Shown: positions 1 to 9,027 of the stretch, piece after piece
Layout: each line of letters opens with the position of its first letter
Numbering within the stretch: position 1 is the first letter of the stretch
Assembly (NCBI GenBank): GCA_008933735.1
Contig: WBUL01000003.1
Coordinates: forward strand, 186,001 to 250,000
DNA: 64,000 nucleotides
Source: Anaerolineae bacterium
GTDB taxonomy: Bacteria; Chloroflexota; Anaerolineae; Aggregatilineales; J027
Direction of reading: 5' to 3'
The notes under the pieces: generated by a model
Told to the model about the DNA's origin: nothing
Seen by the model: the letters and a program-made list of their open reading frames with translations, nothing else
The model's database searches: none
Position numbers and translations under genes: made by a program

Positions 1-51
1 GAATCTTTCGCATGTTCACTTTAGAACAAAAGTTCGACGATTGACACTTAT

Positions 52-80
52 AGGATAATCGGATTCTATCCTCAGGTCAA
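52..80 (-). promoter_or_regulatory. possible promoter reading leftward out of the window
   Basis: On the minus strand TTGACC (75-80) is followed after 17 bases by TATCCT (52-57), a plausible -35/-10 pair. It lies just downstream of the folE stop and would serve a gene to the left of the window. No gene is visible in the first 108 bases. Judged by eye only. Confidence 0.3.
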
Positions 81-108
81 GTAAGAAAGGCATAATTTTT
101 CGTGAAAA

Positions 109-759
109 TTATACCTCCTTACCCAGACTTCGCTGTACATGGCTTAGGAATTCCGCACGGGTGCGTTCGTCGTCGCGGAATGATCCCATCAATGCGCTGG
201 TTACCATGCGTGCGTTTGCCTTTTTGACACCACGCATCATCGAACACATATGCAGCCCTTCCACAACGACCCCGACGCCAAGCGGTTCGAGCATATCCAT
301 CATAAATTCAGCGATCTGGGTTGTCATCCGTTCCTGTACCTGCAACCGCCGGGCAAACATATCCACGACACGCGGAATTTTAGACAGTCCTACAACCCAG
401 TTGGTCGGAATATACCCGACATGTACATGCCCAATAAACGGCAGCATATGATGTTCACACAACGAGTAGAATTCAATATCCCGTACCAGCACCATTTCAC
501 TATAATCCACTTCAAAAATGGCGTTGTTAATGACTTCTGACGGGTCAAGAAAATAACCAGAAAGGAGTTCCTGATACATTCGGGCAACACGATTCGGGGT
601 TCTGAGCAGACCATCACGCAAGGGGTTTTCCCCAACGCTTCGGAGGATATTTTCCACCGCATATTCGATTTCGGACTGGTTGTAATCCCCGTTGGGCCGG
701 AGGTCGTATTTTTCCAGCAGTTGGGGGTCGTGCAGTTTGGAAAGTCGCAGTGTTGCCAT
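109..759 (-). CDS. folE: GTP cyclohydrolase I (FolE)
   Basis: Converts GTP to 7,8-dihydroneopterin triphosphate, the first step towards folate and other pterins; cytoplasmic homodecamer in known members. The 216-residue length fits the family. The signature is present: a SLCEHHMLPF block holding the first zinc Cys and the catalytic His pair, and a HMCSMMRGV block holding the second zinc Cys. The start chosen is the ATG at 759, because AAGGAA lies 8 bases upstream; an in-frame ATG at 780 would add seven residues that overlap this ribosome-binding site. It is divergent from folB, so two consecutive-pathway enzymes share the intergenic region at 760-858. Confidence 0.96.
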   Translation of the reverse strand: MATLRLSKLHDPQLLEKYDLRPNGDYNQSEIEYAVENILRSVGENPLRDGLLRTPNRVARMYQELLSGYFLDPSEVINNAIFEVDYSEMVLVRDIEFYSLCEHHMLPFIGHVHVGYIPTNWVVGLSKIPRVVDMFARRLQVQERMTTQIAEFMMDMLEPLGVGVVVEGLHMCSMMRGVKKANARMVTSALMGSFRDDERTRAEFLSHVQRSLGKEV

Positions 760-858
760 TGGGCAGTTTCCTTTTATCATCAGTATAGGTACTACACCCT
801 ACCTTCATACGTTATCATAGGGACATCTTTTTGCGTACCTTTTAGGAGTATTTTGTTC

Positions 859-1227
859 TTGAAAGACCAAATTCTTATCCAAAATTTACGTTTACGCTGT
901 CTGATTGGTTTTAGCCCTCATGAACTCAATGACAAGCAGGATGTCGTGATCTCGATGACTCTGTATACCGATACCCGCAGAGCCGGGGAAACCGACAGCC
1001 CCGACGATTTACTAAACTATCGTACCATCAATAAGGCTGTGATTCAGTTTGTTGAAAATTCCTCCTATAAAACTGTCGAAGCACTGGCGAATGGCATTGC
1101 CCGTCTTGCAGTGACCGAGTGTGGGGCCGAACATATAAGAGTTGAAGTGAATAAACCTGGTGCGCTGCGTTTTGCTGATAATGTTGGTGTGATTATCGAA
1201 CGTACCCGCGAAGATTACATGAAATGA
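859..1227 (+). CDS. folB: dihydroneopterin aldolase (FolB)
   Basis: Cleaves 7,8-dihydroneopterin to 6-hydroxymethyl-dihydropterin and glycolaldehyde in folate synthesis. About 122 residues, the usual size for FolB. Family features visible are the early GFSPHELNDKQDV segment, the LNYRTINKAV segment and the KTVEALANGIARL helix with the conserved Glu, then a C-terminal strand with the KPGAL motif. The reading frame is open back to 721, but that part overlaps folE and is not FolB-like. The TTG at 859 is preferred, with AGGAG at 844-848, ten bases upstream. The stop overlaps the next start as ATGA, suggesting translational coupling to the TPR gene. Confidence 0.92.
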   Translation: MKDQILIQNLRLRCLIGFSPHELNDKQDVVISMTLYTDTRRAGETDSPDDLLNYRTINKAVIQFVENSSYKTVEALANGIARLAVTECGAEHIRVEVNKPGALRFADNVGVIIERTREDYMK

Positions 1228-2486
1228 TAGATCAACAGCTTTTAGATGACATTGATGAGGCGTTAGCTCGCAAGGAAATCAAACGCGCGGAAGTCATTCT
1301 GGCGCGTCTGCTGCGCGGGAAGGATTTCAAAAGCGAGGAACGGGCGGCGCTCCTGGTTAGGCGAGCACGTGCAAGATTAGAAGGCGCAAGACCTGATGAT
1401 GCCCTGGAAGATTTGCAGACGGCGTTGGCACTGGACCAGACTCTGGAAAAAGATGTTCGGACACGGATTTTGCGCGGTGATATCTATTTTGCGCGGTTTG
1501 AACTGGCGCCGTTTGGGTTCGCGGATCGCGCGGATACCGATACTGCACGTGCTTGTTATGAGAGTATTTTGGAAACTGTATCGAAGCACCCTCTTATCAG
1601 TTGGGCACATTACCAACTGGGGCGTATTTTGCTGAGTGAGAACAATGTAGAATCTGCTGCTGAACATTTTCAAAAAGCGATTGCTGTGCCGCCGTATCCC
1701 CCGAATATTCATGCCCTTTGTTATGAACGTCTGGGTTTCATCGAGCTTTTTGAACGTCGTCAGGCGGAAAGCGCACTTCGATATTTCAATCTCGCTATTG
1801 AACATTACCCTTCATCGGACGATCCCGGCTGGCTGATTCAGCTTTATCTTCGCATCAGCCGCGCCTACCTGGAATTGGGCCGGCATCAGGAGGCGCTGGA
1901 TACAGGGCGCCGCGCTCTGCGCGGCATTCAGGATGGCTCGACGTATCGGGCTGCCCTTCCGGAAGCTCATTTTGCGCTTGGTGAAGTACTCTCCACCATG
2001 CAGGGGAACGAAGCCGAGGCTATTGAGCATTATCTGCGTTTCCTTCAGAGCAGCAAGCGGCCTTTGGGTATTGATGTGACTTGGAGTCAGGTGCACGAGA
2101 CTATAGGAAATTTATCGTTCCGGTTGGAACGCTACCAGCAGGCGATTGCCTCTTATGAAAAAGCGCTTGAATTTAATCCCTATCATCCCTGGGAAGTCAA
2201 TTTACGGTACCAGATAGCCCGGTGCTATTACCGGATGCGGGATTATGAGCGGACGGTTGAGGCTATCGAAAAGATGAAAAAAACAGCCGATAGTGATAAT
2301 GCCCCGATTACCGATTGGCGTGTTTATAACCTTTTGGGCAATGCGAATTTTGCGCTTGAGAAGTACCGAAGTGCCGCAGAAGCCTATCGCCGTGCTATCG
2401 AACTCGCAACTCCTTCGGCTGCCGGGTTGGAAAAAACCCATATTTACCTGCGGTTTTCAGAAGAGTTAATGCGCTCACCCAATTGA
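1224..2486 (+). CDS. tetratricopeptide repeat protein
   Basis: A 420-residue soluble protein made almost wholly of TPR-type helical pairs. Recurrent signatures are visible from about residue 150 to the end (for example [19 protein letters not shown] and [10 protein letters not shown]). No signal peptide or membrane segment is seen, so it should be cytoplasmic. TPR proteins are scaffolds; no enzymatic function can be read. It overlaps folB by four bases and is followed at once by trmFO, so folB-TPR-trmFO looks like one transcription unit. Its partner is unknown. Confidence 0.85.
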   Translation: MIDQQLLDDIDEALARKEIKRAEVILARLLRGKDFKSEERAALLVRRARARLEGARPDDALEDLQTALALDQTLEKDVRTRILRGDIYFARFELAPFGFADRADTDTARACYESILETVSKHPLISWAHYQLGRILLSENNVESAAEHFQKAIAVPPYPPNIHALCYERLGFIELFERRQAESALRYFNLAIEHYPSSDDPGWLIQLYLRISRAYLELGRHQEALDTGRRALRGIQDGSTYRAALPEAHFALGEVLSTMQGNEAEAIEHYLRFLQSSKRPLGIDVTWSQVHETIGNLSFRLERYQQAIASYEKALEFNPYHPWEVNLRYQIARCYYRMRDYERTVEAIEKMKKTADSDNAPITDWRVYNLLGNANFALEKYRSAAEAYRRAIELATPSAAGLEKTHIYLRFSEELMRSPN

Positions 2487-2512
2487 ACAGACTGTCGTGT
2501 ACAATGGTAACT

Positions 2513-3838
2513 ATGGCAAGATTACACGTTATTGGTGGTGGTTTGGCTGGTACGGAAGCCGCGTGGCAAGCCGCACAATTGGGGGTCGAAACGGTACTCT
2601 ATGAAATGCGCCCCCAGCGGCAGACTCCGGCACACCGTACCGGAAATCTAGCTGAACTGGTATGCAGTAATTCGCTGGGTTCGGCCCTGCCTGACCGTGC
2701 CTCTGGTCTTCTCAAAAATGAACTGCGACGGCTGAATTCTCTGCTTATGCGCTGTGCGGACAGGGCGGCTGTCCCCGCGGGAGGAGCACTGGCGGTTGAC
2801 CGGGAGGTTTTCGCACTGGCAGTTGAGAATGCCATTGGTCAGCATCCCTTGATTACATTGAAGCGCGAGGAAGTTACCACGCTGCCTGATGAACCCACTA
2901 TCATCGCAACTGGTCCGCTTACCTCTGAATCTCTGGCGAAGGAAATTGAAAAACTGATTGGGCAGGAGTATCTGTATTTCTATGATGCCCTCGCCCCGCT
3001 GGTAAACGCCGAAACGATCAATATGGAGGTGGCTTTTCGAGCCAGTCGATATGGGCGTGGTGAGGATGACGGCGGTGATTATATCAATTGCCCAATGAGC
3101 AAGGAAGAATATGAGCGTTTTGTAGATGCTCTTCTGGCGGGAGAAACTATCGAACTCCGCGATTTCGAGCGCGATGACCCGCGTTTCTTTGAAGGCTGTC
3201 TTCCGATTGAACAAATTGCCCGGCGGGGGCGTGAAGCGCTGGCTTTTGGTCCGATGCGCCCGGTTGGTCTGATCGACCCGCGTACAGGACGCCGCCCTTA
3301 TGCGGTGGTGCAGTTACGGCAGGATAACTTAGCGGGGACTCTCTATAATCTGGTTGGTTTCCAGACAAATCTGAAATGGCCTGTACAAAAAGAAATCTTC
3401 CGCCTGATTCCGGGGCTTGAAAACGCAACCTTTTATCGGCTGGGGCAAATGCATCGGAACACATTTATCAATTCGCCTATGCTTCTCGATGCAACAATGC
3501 AGTTCCGGCACAGGGAAAATCTGTGGTTTGCCGGGCAAATTACAGGGGTGGAAGGCTATGTAGGCAATATTGGCACCGGCCTGGTAGCGGGAATAAACGC
3601 GGCGCGGGCTCTGCATGGACAGCCACAAATGGTGCTTCCCCAAACCACGATGATGGGGGCCTTATGTTTTTATGTCTCACATGCAGAAGCCAGGCATTTC
3701 CAGCCGATGAAGGCAAACTTTGGTATACTGCCAGCATTAGAAGCTCCTCCTAAAGGGAAACGTGAACGGGCTTCCGCTTACGCAGAACGAGCACTGCGTG
3801 ATCTTGAGGCGTTATTAGAATGTTTGTTTGTAACTTAG
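2513..3838 (+). CDS. trmFO: methylenetetrahydrofolate-tRNA-(uracil-5-)-methyltransferase TrmFO
   Basis: Makes ribothymidine at position 54 of tRNA, using methylene-THF as carbon donor and FAD as reductant. The N-terminus shows the dinucleotide-binding motif [13 protein letters not shown], followed by the ELVCSNS block with the conserved cysteine; [11 protein letters not shown] and the second FAD segment [17 protein letters not shown] are also typical. About 441 residues from the ATG at 2513, the usual size. A TTG at 2483 and an ATG at 2504 are alternative starts, but TrmFO proteins normally begin a few residues before the GGG motif. No clear Shine-Dalgarno is seen; translation may be coupled to the TPR gene. 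Use of a folate donor fits the nearby folE/folB. Confidence 0.95.
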   Translation: MARLHVIGGGLAGTEAAWQAAQLGVETVLYEMRPQRQTPAHRTGNLAELVCSNSLGSALPDRASGLLKNELRRLNSLLMRCADRAAVPAGGALAVDREVFALAVENAIGQHPLITLKREEVTTLPDEPTIIATGPLTSESLAKEIEKLIGQEYLYFYDALAPLVNAETINMEVAFRASRYGRGEDDGGDYINCPMSKEEYERFVDALLAGETIELRDFERDDPRFFEGCLPIEQIARRGREALAFGPMRPVGLIDPRTGRRPYAVVQLRQDNLAGTLYNLVGFQTNLKWPVQKEIFRLIPGLENATFYRLGQMHRNTFINSPMLLDATMQFRHRENLWFAGQITGVEGYVGNIGTGLVAGINAARALHGQPQMVLPQTTMMGALCFYVSHAEARHFQPMKANFGILPALEAPPKGKRERASAYAERALRDLEALLECLFVT

Positions 3839-3851
3839 AAGGCAGGCTGCT

Positions 3852-5030
3852 ATGGCTTTTCGACTTGCGGACCGCATCCGGAACTTAGAAGACTATCCCT
3901 TCGTCAAAATTTCGGATGATGTCAAAAAATTACAACAGGCAGGAGTAGATGTGATCCGACTGGATATGGGCAGTCCTGATCTTCCGCCGCCTGCTGCTGT
4001 GCGCGAAGTGCTGTCCAGTCATGTAATGCGTGAAGACCAGCATGGGTATACCGGGTATCGGGGGTCAGCCCGATTCCGTCAGGCGGTTGCCCGCTATTAT
4101 AAACGCTTATTTGGTGTTGATCTTGATTCGGATACTGAGATTCTGCCTTTGATCGGCTCAAAGGAAGGGCTGATCAATATGGCGCTGGCGGTAATCAGCC
4201 CTGGAGATATTTCGCTGGTCACAGGGTTAGGGTATCCAGCCTACATCATGGGGACAAAAATTGCTCAGGGGGAAATCTACACCGTCCCCGCGCCGGAAGA
4301 CAATAACTTTTTCCCGCTGCTAGACGAGATTCCCCAGGATGTAGTGAAAAGAGCAAGGATCCTGTGGCTAAATTATCCCAATAATCCTACAGGCTCTCTT
4401 GCTTCTTTGGGAGACTATGCGAAAGCCGTCGATTTCTGTCGCAAACACGATATTTTGCTGGTCTCAGATAATCCCTATTTTGAAGTTGTCTTTGATGGTC
4501 GTGACGTGGCGGCCAGTGTGCTGCAAGTCCCCGGCGCAAAAGAAGTGGCGGTAGAGTTCATGTCGCTCTCAAAATCGCATAACATGGCAGGCTGGCGTCT
4601 GGGGGCGTGTGTAGGCAATGCAGAAGCAGTTTCGGCACTGCTGCGAATGAAAAGCAACATGGACAGTGGCCATTTTAATCCTGTTTACGAGGCGGGTGTA
4701 GCTGCGTTGGATCATACCTCACGCAGTTGGATTCAGGAACGTAATGCCATTTATCAGGAACGCCGTGACCTGCTGGTTGAAGCCATGCCAGCTATGGGTC
4801 TGAAGCTGAAGACCATCCCCAAAGGGGCACTGTATATGTGGGCAAATGTTCCTAATCACGATGATGTGGCTTACTGCCGGGGTGCACTGCACGAAGCAGG
4901 TGTTTCCATTACACCTGGTTCTGTCTATGGACAGGCTGGCAGCGGCTATGTGCGCTTTAGCCTGGTTACCCCGCAGCCCCGGATGATGGAAGCAATTAAC
5001 CGCATTGCAAAATGGCAAAGTATACTGTAG
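3852..5030 (+). CDS. PLP-dependent class I/II aminotransferase, DapL-like
   Basis: A fold-type I aminotransferase of 392 residues. Visible marks are the substrate-side motif DMGSPDLPPP near residue 38, HGYTGYRG, the NYPNNPTG block with the conserved Asn-Pro, the SDNPYFEV Asp/Tyr segment that contacts PLP, and the Schiff-base lysine in SLSKSHNMAGWR near residue 240. Overall shape resembles LL-diaminopimelate aminotransferase and related enzymes, which would place it in lysine/peptidoglycan synthesis, but alanine/aspartate aminotransferases of this subgroup look similar and substrate cannot be fixed from sequence. AAGG lies just upstream of the ATG, 13 bases after trmFO, so it probably belongs to the same operon. 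Confidence 0.88.
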   Translation: MAFRLADRIRNLEDYPFVKISDDVKKLQQAGVDVIRLDMGSPDLPPPAAVREVLSSHVMREDQHGYTGYRGSARFRQAVARYYKRLFGVDLDSDTEILPLIGSKEGLINMALAVISPGDISLVTGLGYPAYIMGTKIAQGEIYTVPAPEDNNFFPLLDEIPQDVVKRARILWLNYPNNPTGSLASLGDYAKAVDFCRKHDILLVSDNPYFEVVFDGRDVAASVLQVPGAKEVAVEFMSLSKSHNMAGWRLGACVGNAEAVSALLRMKSNMDSGHFNPVYEAGVAALDHTSRSWIQERNAIYQERRDLLVEAMPAMGLKLKTIPKGALYMWANVPNHDDVAYCRGALHEAGVSITPGSVYGQAGSGYVRFSLVTPQPRMMEAINRIAKWQSIL

Positions 5031-5033
5031 TTA

Positions 5034-5072
5034 TATCCCAATTTGGGATAAAAATTTGGAAATATTGGGATA
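5034..5072 (+). promoter_or_regulatory. palindromic operator-like element before hflX
   Basis: A perfect inverted repeat TATCCCAATTTGGGATA (8-base arms around one base, 5034-5050) is followed by a second half-site TTGGGATA at 5065-5072, exactly 22 bases after the first copy, ending four bases before the hflX ATG at 5077. No Shine-Dalgarno is visible before that ATG. The spacing of about two helical turns suggests a repressor site, or a translation-blocking structure. The binding factor is unknown. Confidence 0.5.
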
Positions 5073-5076
5073 AAAC

Positions 5077-6387
5077 ATGGAAATTCCCTCTGTTTTGCAA
5101 ACTGAACGTGCTTACCTGGTGGGCATTGAAATCAAGGGATCACGACCTCTGCTCTCTGTCCATGAATCGCTGGCAGAGTTAGAACTGCTGGCACAGACGG
5201 CCGGATTAGAGGTGATCGGTAAAACCCATCAAAGTGTTGTTCGTGCCGACCCTAAAACGTTTATCGGGTCAGGGAAGGTTGAAGAGATCAAGATCCAGGT
5301 GACTGACCTGGATGTGCAAACCGTTGTCTTTGACGATGAGCTTTCGCCGCGCCATCAGCGTGAACTTGAAAGAGCGTTCGGCGAGGCGGTGAAGGTTTTA
5401 GATCGCTCGGCGGTGATTCTCGATATTTTTGCCCAGCACGCCCAGACTCATGAGGGGCGATTGCAGGTTGAACTGGCTCAATATGAATACCTGCTGCCTC
5501 GACTGACCCGCCAGTGGACACATCTGGAACGGCAGGCAGGCGGTGGTGCGGCACGCGGCGGCGCGGGTGGTGTGGGTTTACGCGGACCGGGTGAAAAACA
5601 ACTGGAAGTAGATAAACGCGAAATTGGCCGGCGCATCAGCCGTTTAAAATCCGAACTGGAGGGTGTACGCGCTCATCGCAGCCGTCATCGTATACAGCGT
5701 CAGCGGGCGGGTATTCCTGTTCTTGGGCTTGTAGGCTATACGAATGCAGGAAAATCGACGTTGATGAACGCGCTTACCGCCGCCGATGTGTATGTTGCGG
5801 ATCAGCTTTTTGCTACTTTGGACCCGACTACGCGAAAAATCCAACTTCCTTCAGGCAAAGAGGTATTGATTTCTGATACGGTGGGTTTTATTCAAAAACT
5901 GCCCACCATGCTGGTGGCGGCCTTCCGCGCGACGCTGGAAGAAGTTCTCGAAGCCGATGTCCTGCTCCATATCGTGGACAGTGCTCATCCAAATGCTCTG
6001 GCTCATATTGAAACCGTCGAGGATACCCTGGCAGAAATTGACATGCCGCGCGTGCCGCGTATCCTGGTCTTGAATAAAAAGGATCTTTGGGAGGATGACC
6101 ATCTGGGGGATCAATTCAGAGACCTGGGTTACGATGAGGTTGTTGCCATCTCCGCGCAGAAGAAGATTGCATTAGAGAACCTTCTGGAGACAGTCGAAAA
6201 GGTCATTCAGCGCTCTCTCGTCCCCATTGAATTTCTTGTGCCCTATCGGCAGGGAGAGTTGATTGCCCTGGCACACAAGTTAGGGGTCATCAAGAGTGAA
6301 ACCCATACCCCTGAAGGTGTGATCTTGCGGGGTGATGTTCCCCCGGCTTTGGCGGCTCGTCTTGCCCGCGAAAAACTGACAAGGTAA
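5077..6387 (+). CDS. hflX: ribosome-associated GTPase HflX
   Basis: HflX binds 50S/70S ribosomes and splits stalled or stress-inactivated ribosomes using GTP. The 436 residues hold the N-terminal HflX domain (residues 1-200, with the ATP-binding-like region and a glycine-rich GGGAARGGAGGVGLRGPGE loop before the coiled coil), then the G domain: P-loop GYTNAGKST near residue 218, DTVGF (G3), NKKDLW (G4) and a SAQKK G5-like segment, followed by a short C-terminal domain. All key GTPase motifs are intact. It follows the aminotransferase by 46 bases carrying a strong palindrome, so it may have its own control. Confidence 0.95.
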   Translation: MEIPSVLQTERAYLVGIEIKGSRPLLSVHESLAELELLAQTAGLEVIGKTHQSVVRADPKTFIGSGKVEEIKIQVTDLDVQTVVFDDELSPRHQRELERAFGEAVKVLDRSAVILDIFAQHAQTHEGRLQVELAQYEYLLPRLTRQWTHLERQAGGGAARGGAGGVGLRGPGEKQLEVDKREIGRRISRLKSELEGVRAHRSRHRIQRQRAGIPVLGLVGYTNAGKSTLMNALTAADVYVADQLFATLDPTTRKIQLPSGKEVLISDTVGFIQKLPTMLVAAFRATLEEVLEADVLLHIVDSAHPNALAHIETVEDTLAEIDMPRVPRILVLNKKDLWEDDHLGDQFRDLGYDEVVAISAQKKIALENLLETVEKVIQRSLVPIEFLVPYRQGELIALAHKLGVIKSETHTPEGVILRGDVPPALAARLAREKLTR

Positions 6388-6393
6388 GACTTT

Positions 6394-6678
6394 ATGTTGC
6401 GATTTATTGACAGAAACAACTTCCTATTCCGGCTGCTTACCGCTTTCTCCAAACGGCTGGCGGCCAATCGTGGTCTGCCGATGGTCGCAGGAGCAGCCCT
6501 CACGTTGATAAGCTGGCTGGTGAGCGGCATCGTTTTGATCGTCATTGTTAGTGATTCGAGTATTGATTCAATCTGGTTGCTGCTGTGTCTGCCCGCAACA
6601 CTGCTGCACCTGGGTGTTTTTGTCGGTTTTATTGGTTTTATGCTGTCGGTTCCGCTTGGGCCGGGCTACAAAGAGTAG
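6394..6678 (+). CDS. small two-helix membrane protein, unknown
   Basis: A 94-residue protein not recognised as any named family. After a basic, amphipathic N-terminus (residues 1-27) come two strongly hydrophobic segments, about residues 29-53 and 59-88, joined by a short acidic loop. It ends Gly-Pro-Gly-Tyr-Lys-Glu. It starts six bases after hflX and ends one base before the GTG of the acetyltransferase fusion, so it is probably co-transcribed with both. A membrane role is inferred from hydrophobicity only. Confidence 0.65.
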   Translation: MLRFIDRNNFLFRLLTAFSKRLAANRGLPMVAGAALTLISWLVSGIVLIVIVSDSSIDSIWLLLCLPATLLHLGVFVGFIGFMLSVPLGPGYKE

Positions 6679-6679
6679 T

Positions 6680-7750
6680 GTGATCACAATCCGTCCACCG
6701 CGCAATCCCGCTGAAGTCCGGCTTATTGAGGTCTTGCAGCGGCAGATATGGGGAATGGATGATCTTGCCATCACCCCTTATAACACCCTCCATGCCCTGG
6801 AACATGCTGGCGGACTGCTGCTGCTTGCTTTTGATGGCGAGCATCCTATCGGTTTTACTTTTGGTTTCCCCGGCTATCGAGGCGGAAAAAGTATTTTCTG
6901 GTCGCATATGACGGGTGTCCTGCCTGAATATCAGCGGCAGGGAATCGGGCGAAAGATCAAATTTGCACAGCGGCAGCACGTGATGGAAAGAGGCTATACA
7001 GCCGCTGGATGGACATTTGACCCACTCCGGCAGAAAAACGCCGTTTTTAATATCGCTGCGTTGGGGGCTGTCTGCCGCCAGCTTCATATTGAGCTTTACG
7101 GGGAAATGTCAGATGGCATCAACGCAGGGTTAGTTTCGGACCGATTTGAGGTGGAATGGCCGCTTACACATCCCCATGTAGAAAAACTTTCCAATTCGGG
7201 GCAACCTGCATTTGCCAGATCCGTTCCCTCCGAATTTTATGTTCTTCGTGTGGCAAACGGTGAGCCTCTTCTCTTAAATTATGACTATACGCTTCCTGAA
7301 GCCGCAATTGAACTCCCGGCGGAGGTCGATCAGATGCGTCAGAAATCGCCCGAAAAGGTCAGGCGGTGGTACCATGCGCTGCGGGAAGCGATCATACCCC
7401 TTTTTGACGCGGGTTATTGGGTCGATCAAATCTGTCTTTCACCCGATGTTTTTGCTTATATTTTACGGCGTGACAAAGCCTGGTATCTGTATGTACTGGA
7501 AACTGCCGCCGGGACGTTTTATACAGGCATTGCAACCGATGTCGAAAAACGCCTCAAACAGCATAACACTGGAAAGGGCGCGAAGTATACCTCTCTGCGT
7601 CGTCCTGTGAAAGTGGTCGCTGTATGGGAAACCTTCGGGCGCTCAAAAGCAACTCAGCTAGAATATGCCTTTAAACAGCTTTCCCGATCTCAGAAAATCC
7701 GCATGGTGGCTTCCCATGAGACTTTTCTGGGTGCGAAGCGGGTTCAATAA
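6680..7750 (+). CDS. GNAT acetyltransferase fused to a GIY-YIG domain
   Basis: Residues 1-200 resemble the GNAT-type predicted acetyltransferases of the COG3375 kind: the acetyl-CoA loop is visible as LPEYQRQGIGRKIK, with GFTFGFPGY before it. Residues about 267-345 form a small GIY-YIG domain of YhbQ type: WYLYVLETAAGTFYTGIATD, then KRLKQHN with the conserved Arg and His, and a distal Glu in TQLEYAFK. The frame is open without a break between the parts. The start used is GTG 6680, just after the preceding stop; the open frame back to 6545 only overlaps the membrane gene. A linker of about 70 residues joins the parts. Substrates of either domain are unknown. Confidence 0.82.
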   Translation: MITIRPPRNPAEVRLIEVLQRQIWGMDDLAITPYNTLHALEHAGGLLLLAFDGEHPIGFTFGFPGYRGGKSIFWSHMTGVLPEYQRQGIGRKIKFAQRQHVMERGYTAAGWTFDPLRQKNAVFNIAALGAVCRQLHIELYGEMSDGINAGLVSDRFEVEWPLTHPHVEKLSNSGQPAFARSVPSEFYVLRVANGEPLLLNYDYTLPEAAIELPAEVDQMRQKSPEKVRRWYHALREAIIPLFDAGYWVDQICLSPDVFAYILRRDKAWYLYVLETAAGTFYTGIATDVEKRLKQHNTGKGAKYTSLRRPVKVVAVWETFGRSKATQLEYAFKQLSRSQKIRMVASHETFLGAKRVQ

Positions 7751-7764
7751 TTAACTGTTAAAGT

Positions 7765-9027
7765 CTATTCACATCCCTCTGGGCGCACGCAAAAGCTCAC
7801 CAAATTCAAGCGCTGCCGTCCAATGGTGACATCGTTATAACGCCCGATGAGAGTCATCCAGTGTATTTTGCCGCCTTCCAGGAAGGTTCCCGCCTGCTCA
7901 TACAACACGGTTTCCGGTTCGCCGCTTACCGTGATACGAAAATCATAGGTGCCTTCAGGTAAATCCAGCACCCCAACGGTATCCCCAAAGGGCAGCCCTT
8001 CGATCAACACAGTTCCATCCGCCAGGAGAACATCAATCGGAGGCGCTTCTTCAATCGTATGCCGGACTTCCACCACCGCGTTCTGGCCGGACATCAGCGC
8101 GGCATTATCACCAAGATCGGATTGGATCACAATCTGCGACATAAGATTACCCGCTTCTATCTGCCCGCTTAAGATAAGGATAGAAATCTCATCCGGCAAA
8201 AAGGTGACCTGCTGCGGCGGCAGCAACGGGTCATCCTGCCCACTGGGAACTACCGCAACTTCATAGGTCCCATACGGGATGTCGATCACATCCGTCAGGC
8301 TTTCGTAAGCAATACCCTGCTGCACGATCTGACCATTGAGCAGAACATCCACACTGGAAACATCCGGCGCAAAATGGGCCATGCGGAAGCGGGTTCCAAG
8401 GTCGATTTCATCAAACAGTGTTCGAATCTCTCCCTCAATCCGTGTCGTGATGAGGAGATAACTTTTATATGGCGCATCCGGGGTGAGTTCAAACACCACA
8501 TCTTCGCCGTCATATATCGTAATTTTCTCATACGCATTAAACGAAAATTCAGCGAAAAAAACCGAAGTATTAAACGGGATTTCTGACAGTAGTTCTTCCC
8601 CGGCCTGCACACTCAGTACAGAGTCGTCGGCCATGTTAAACACATGCAGATGAACGACATTAACCGGAATTTCATTGATTTGTTCACTCACCGACCGCAA
8701 ATTGAGATTGTTACCCGCAATGGTTCCTGTGAGTGTCAGCGTTGACCAACCACCTGGCTCAAACGTAAGTGGGATAGGGCCAATCACAGTGTTGTTGTCA
8801 ATATCGGCTACCAGGATTTCATGGTCACCGGCGGCGATTTCAACTCGCTTGCTTAACGAGTCAAAGGGGACACCCTCTAAGAGCAGTTCATTATCCAGCA
8901 GCACATTAACTTCAGGAAACTGAGGCGAAAGATGGGCAAATCGGAGGTGATGAGGTGCTTCCTGAGCATGGGAGAATGGGGAAAGAACGGACAGCAGAAT
9001 CACAACACCGATGAGCTTTTTTAACAT
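7765..9027 (-). CDS. secreted DUF4397 repeat protein
   Basis: A 420-residue exported protein. It has a Sec signal peptide (residues 1-21, cleavage likely after Ser-His-Ala) followed by repeated DUF4397 units of about 95 residues. Each carries the pattern R-x-x-H-x-x-P-x-x-x-x-V-D-V-L-L-x-[DN]-G (LRFAHLSPQFPEVNVLLDN, FRMAHFAPDVSSVDVLLNG, VEVRHTIEEAPPIDVLLADG), a later GTYEV/GTYDF strand and a hydrophobic LTLTGT strand. Three units are clear; the second of four (residues ~115-205) is degenerate. DUF4397 proteins are cell-surface beta-sandwich proteins of unknown function. It is convergent with the GNAT/GIY-YIG gene. Confidence 0.85.
   Translation of the reverse strand: MLKKLIGVVILLSVLSPFSHAQEAPHHLRFAHLSPQFPEVNVLLDNELLLEGVPFDSLSKRVEIAAGDHEILVADIDNNTVIGPIPLTFEPGGWSTLTLTGTIAGNNLNLRSVSEQINEIPVNVVHLHVFNMADDSVLSVQAGEELLSEIPFNTSVFFAEFSFNAYEKITIYDGEDVVFELTPDAPYKSYLLITTRIEGEIRTLFDEIDLGTRFRMAHFAPDVSSVDVLLNGQIVQQGIAYESLTDVIDIPYGTYEVAVVPSGQDDPLLPPQQVTFLPDEISILILSGQIEAGNLMSQIVIQSDLGDNAALMSGQNAVVEVRHTIEEAPPIDVLLADGTVLIEGLPFGDTVGVLDLPEGTYDFRITVSGEPETVLYEQAGTFLEGGKIHWMTLIGRYNDVTIGRQRLNLVSFCVRPEGCE

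Noticed and set aside
41..69. plus-strand TTGACA...TTCTAT promoter
   Set aside because: It would read antisense into folE and no plus-strand gene follows; likely chance.
92..112. AT-only hairpin (ATAATTTT/AAAATTAT) at the folE stop
   Set aside because: It includes the stop codon, is weak, and lacks a GC stem, so it was not called a terminator.
721..858. N-terminal extension of folB back to 721
   Set aside because: It lies over the folE start on the other strand, is not FolB-like, and TTG 859 has a better ribosome-binding site.
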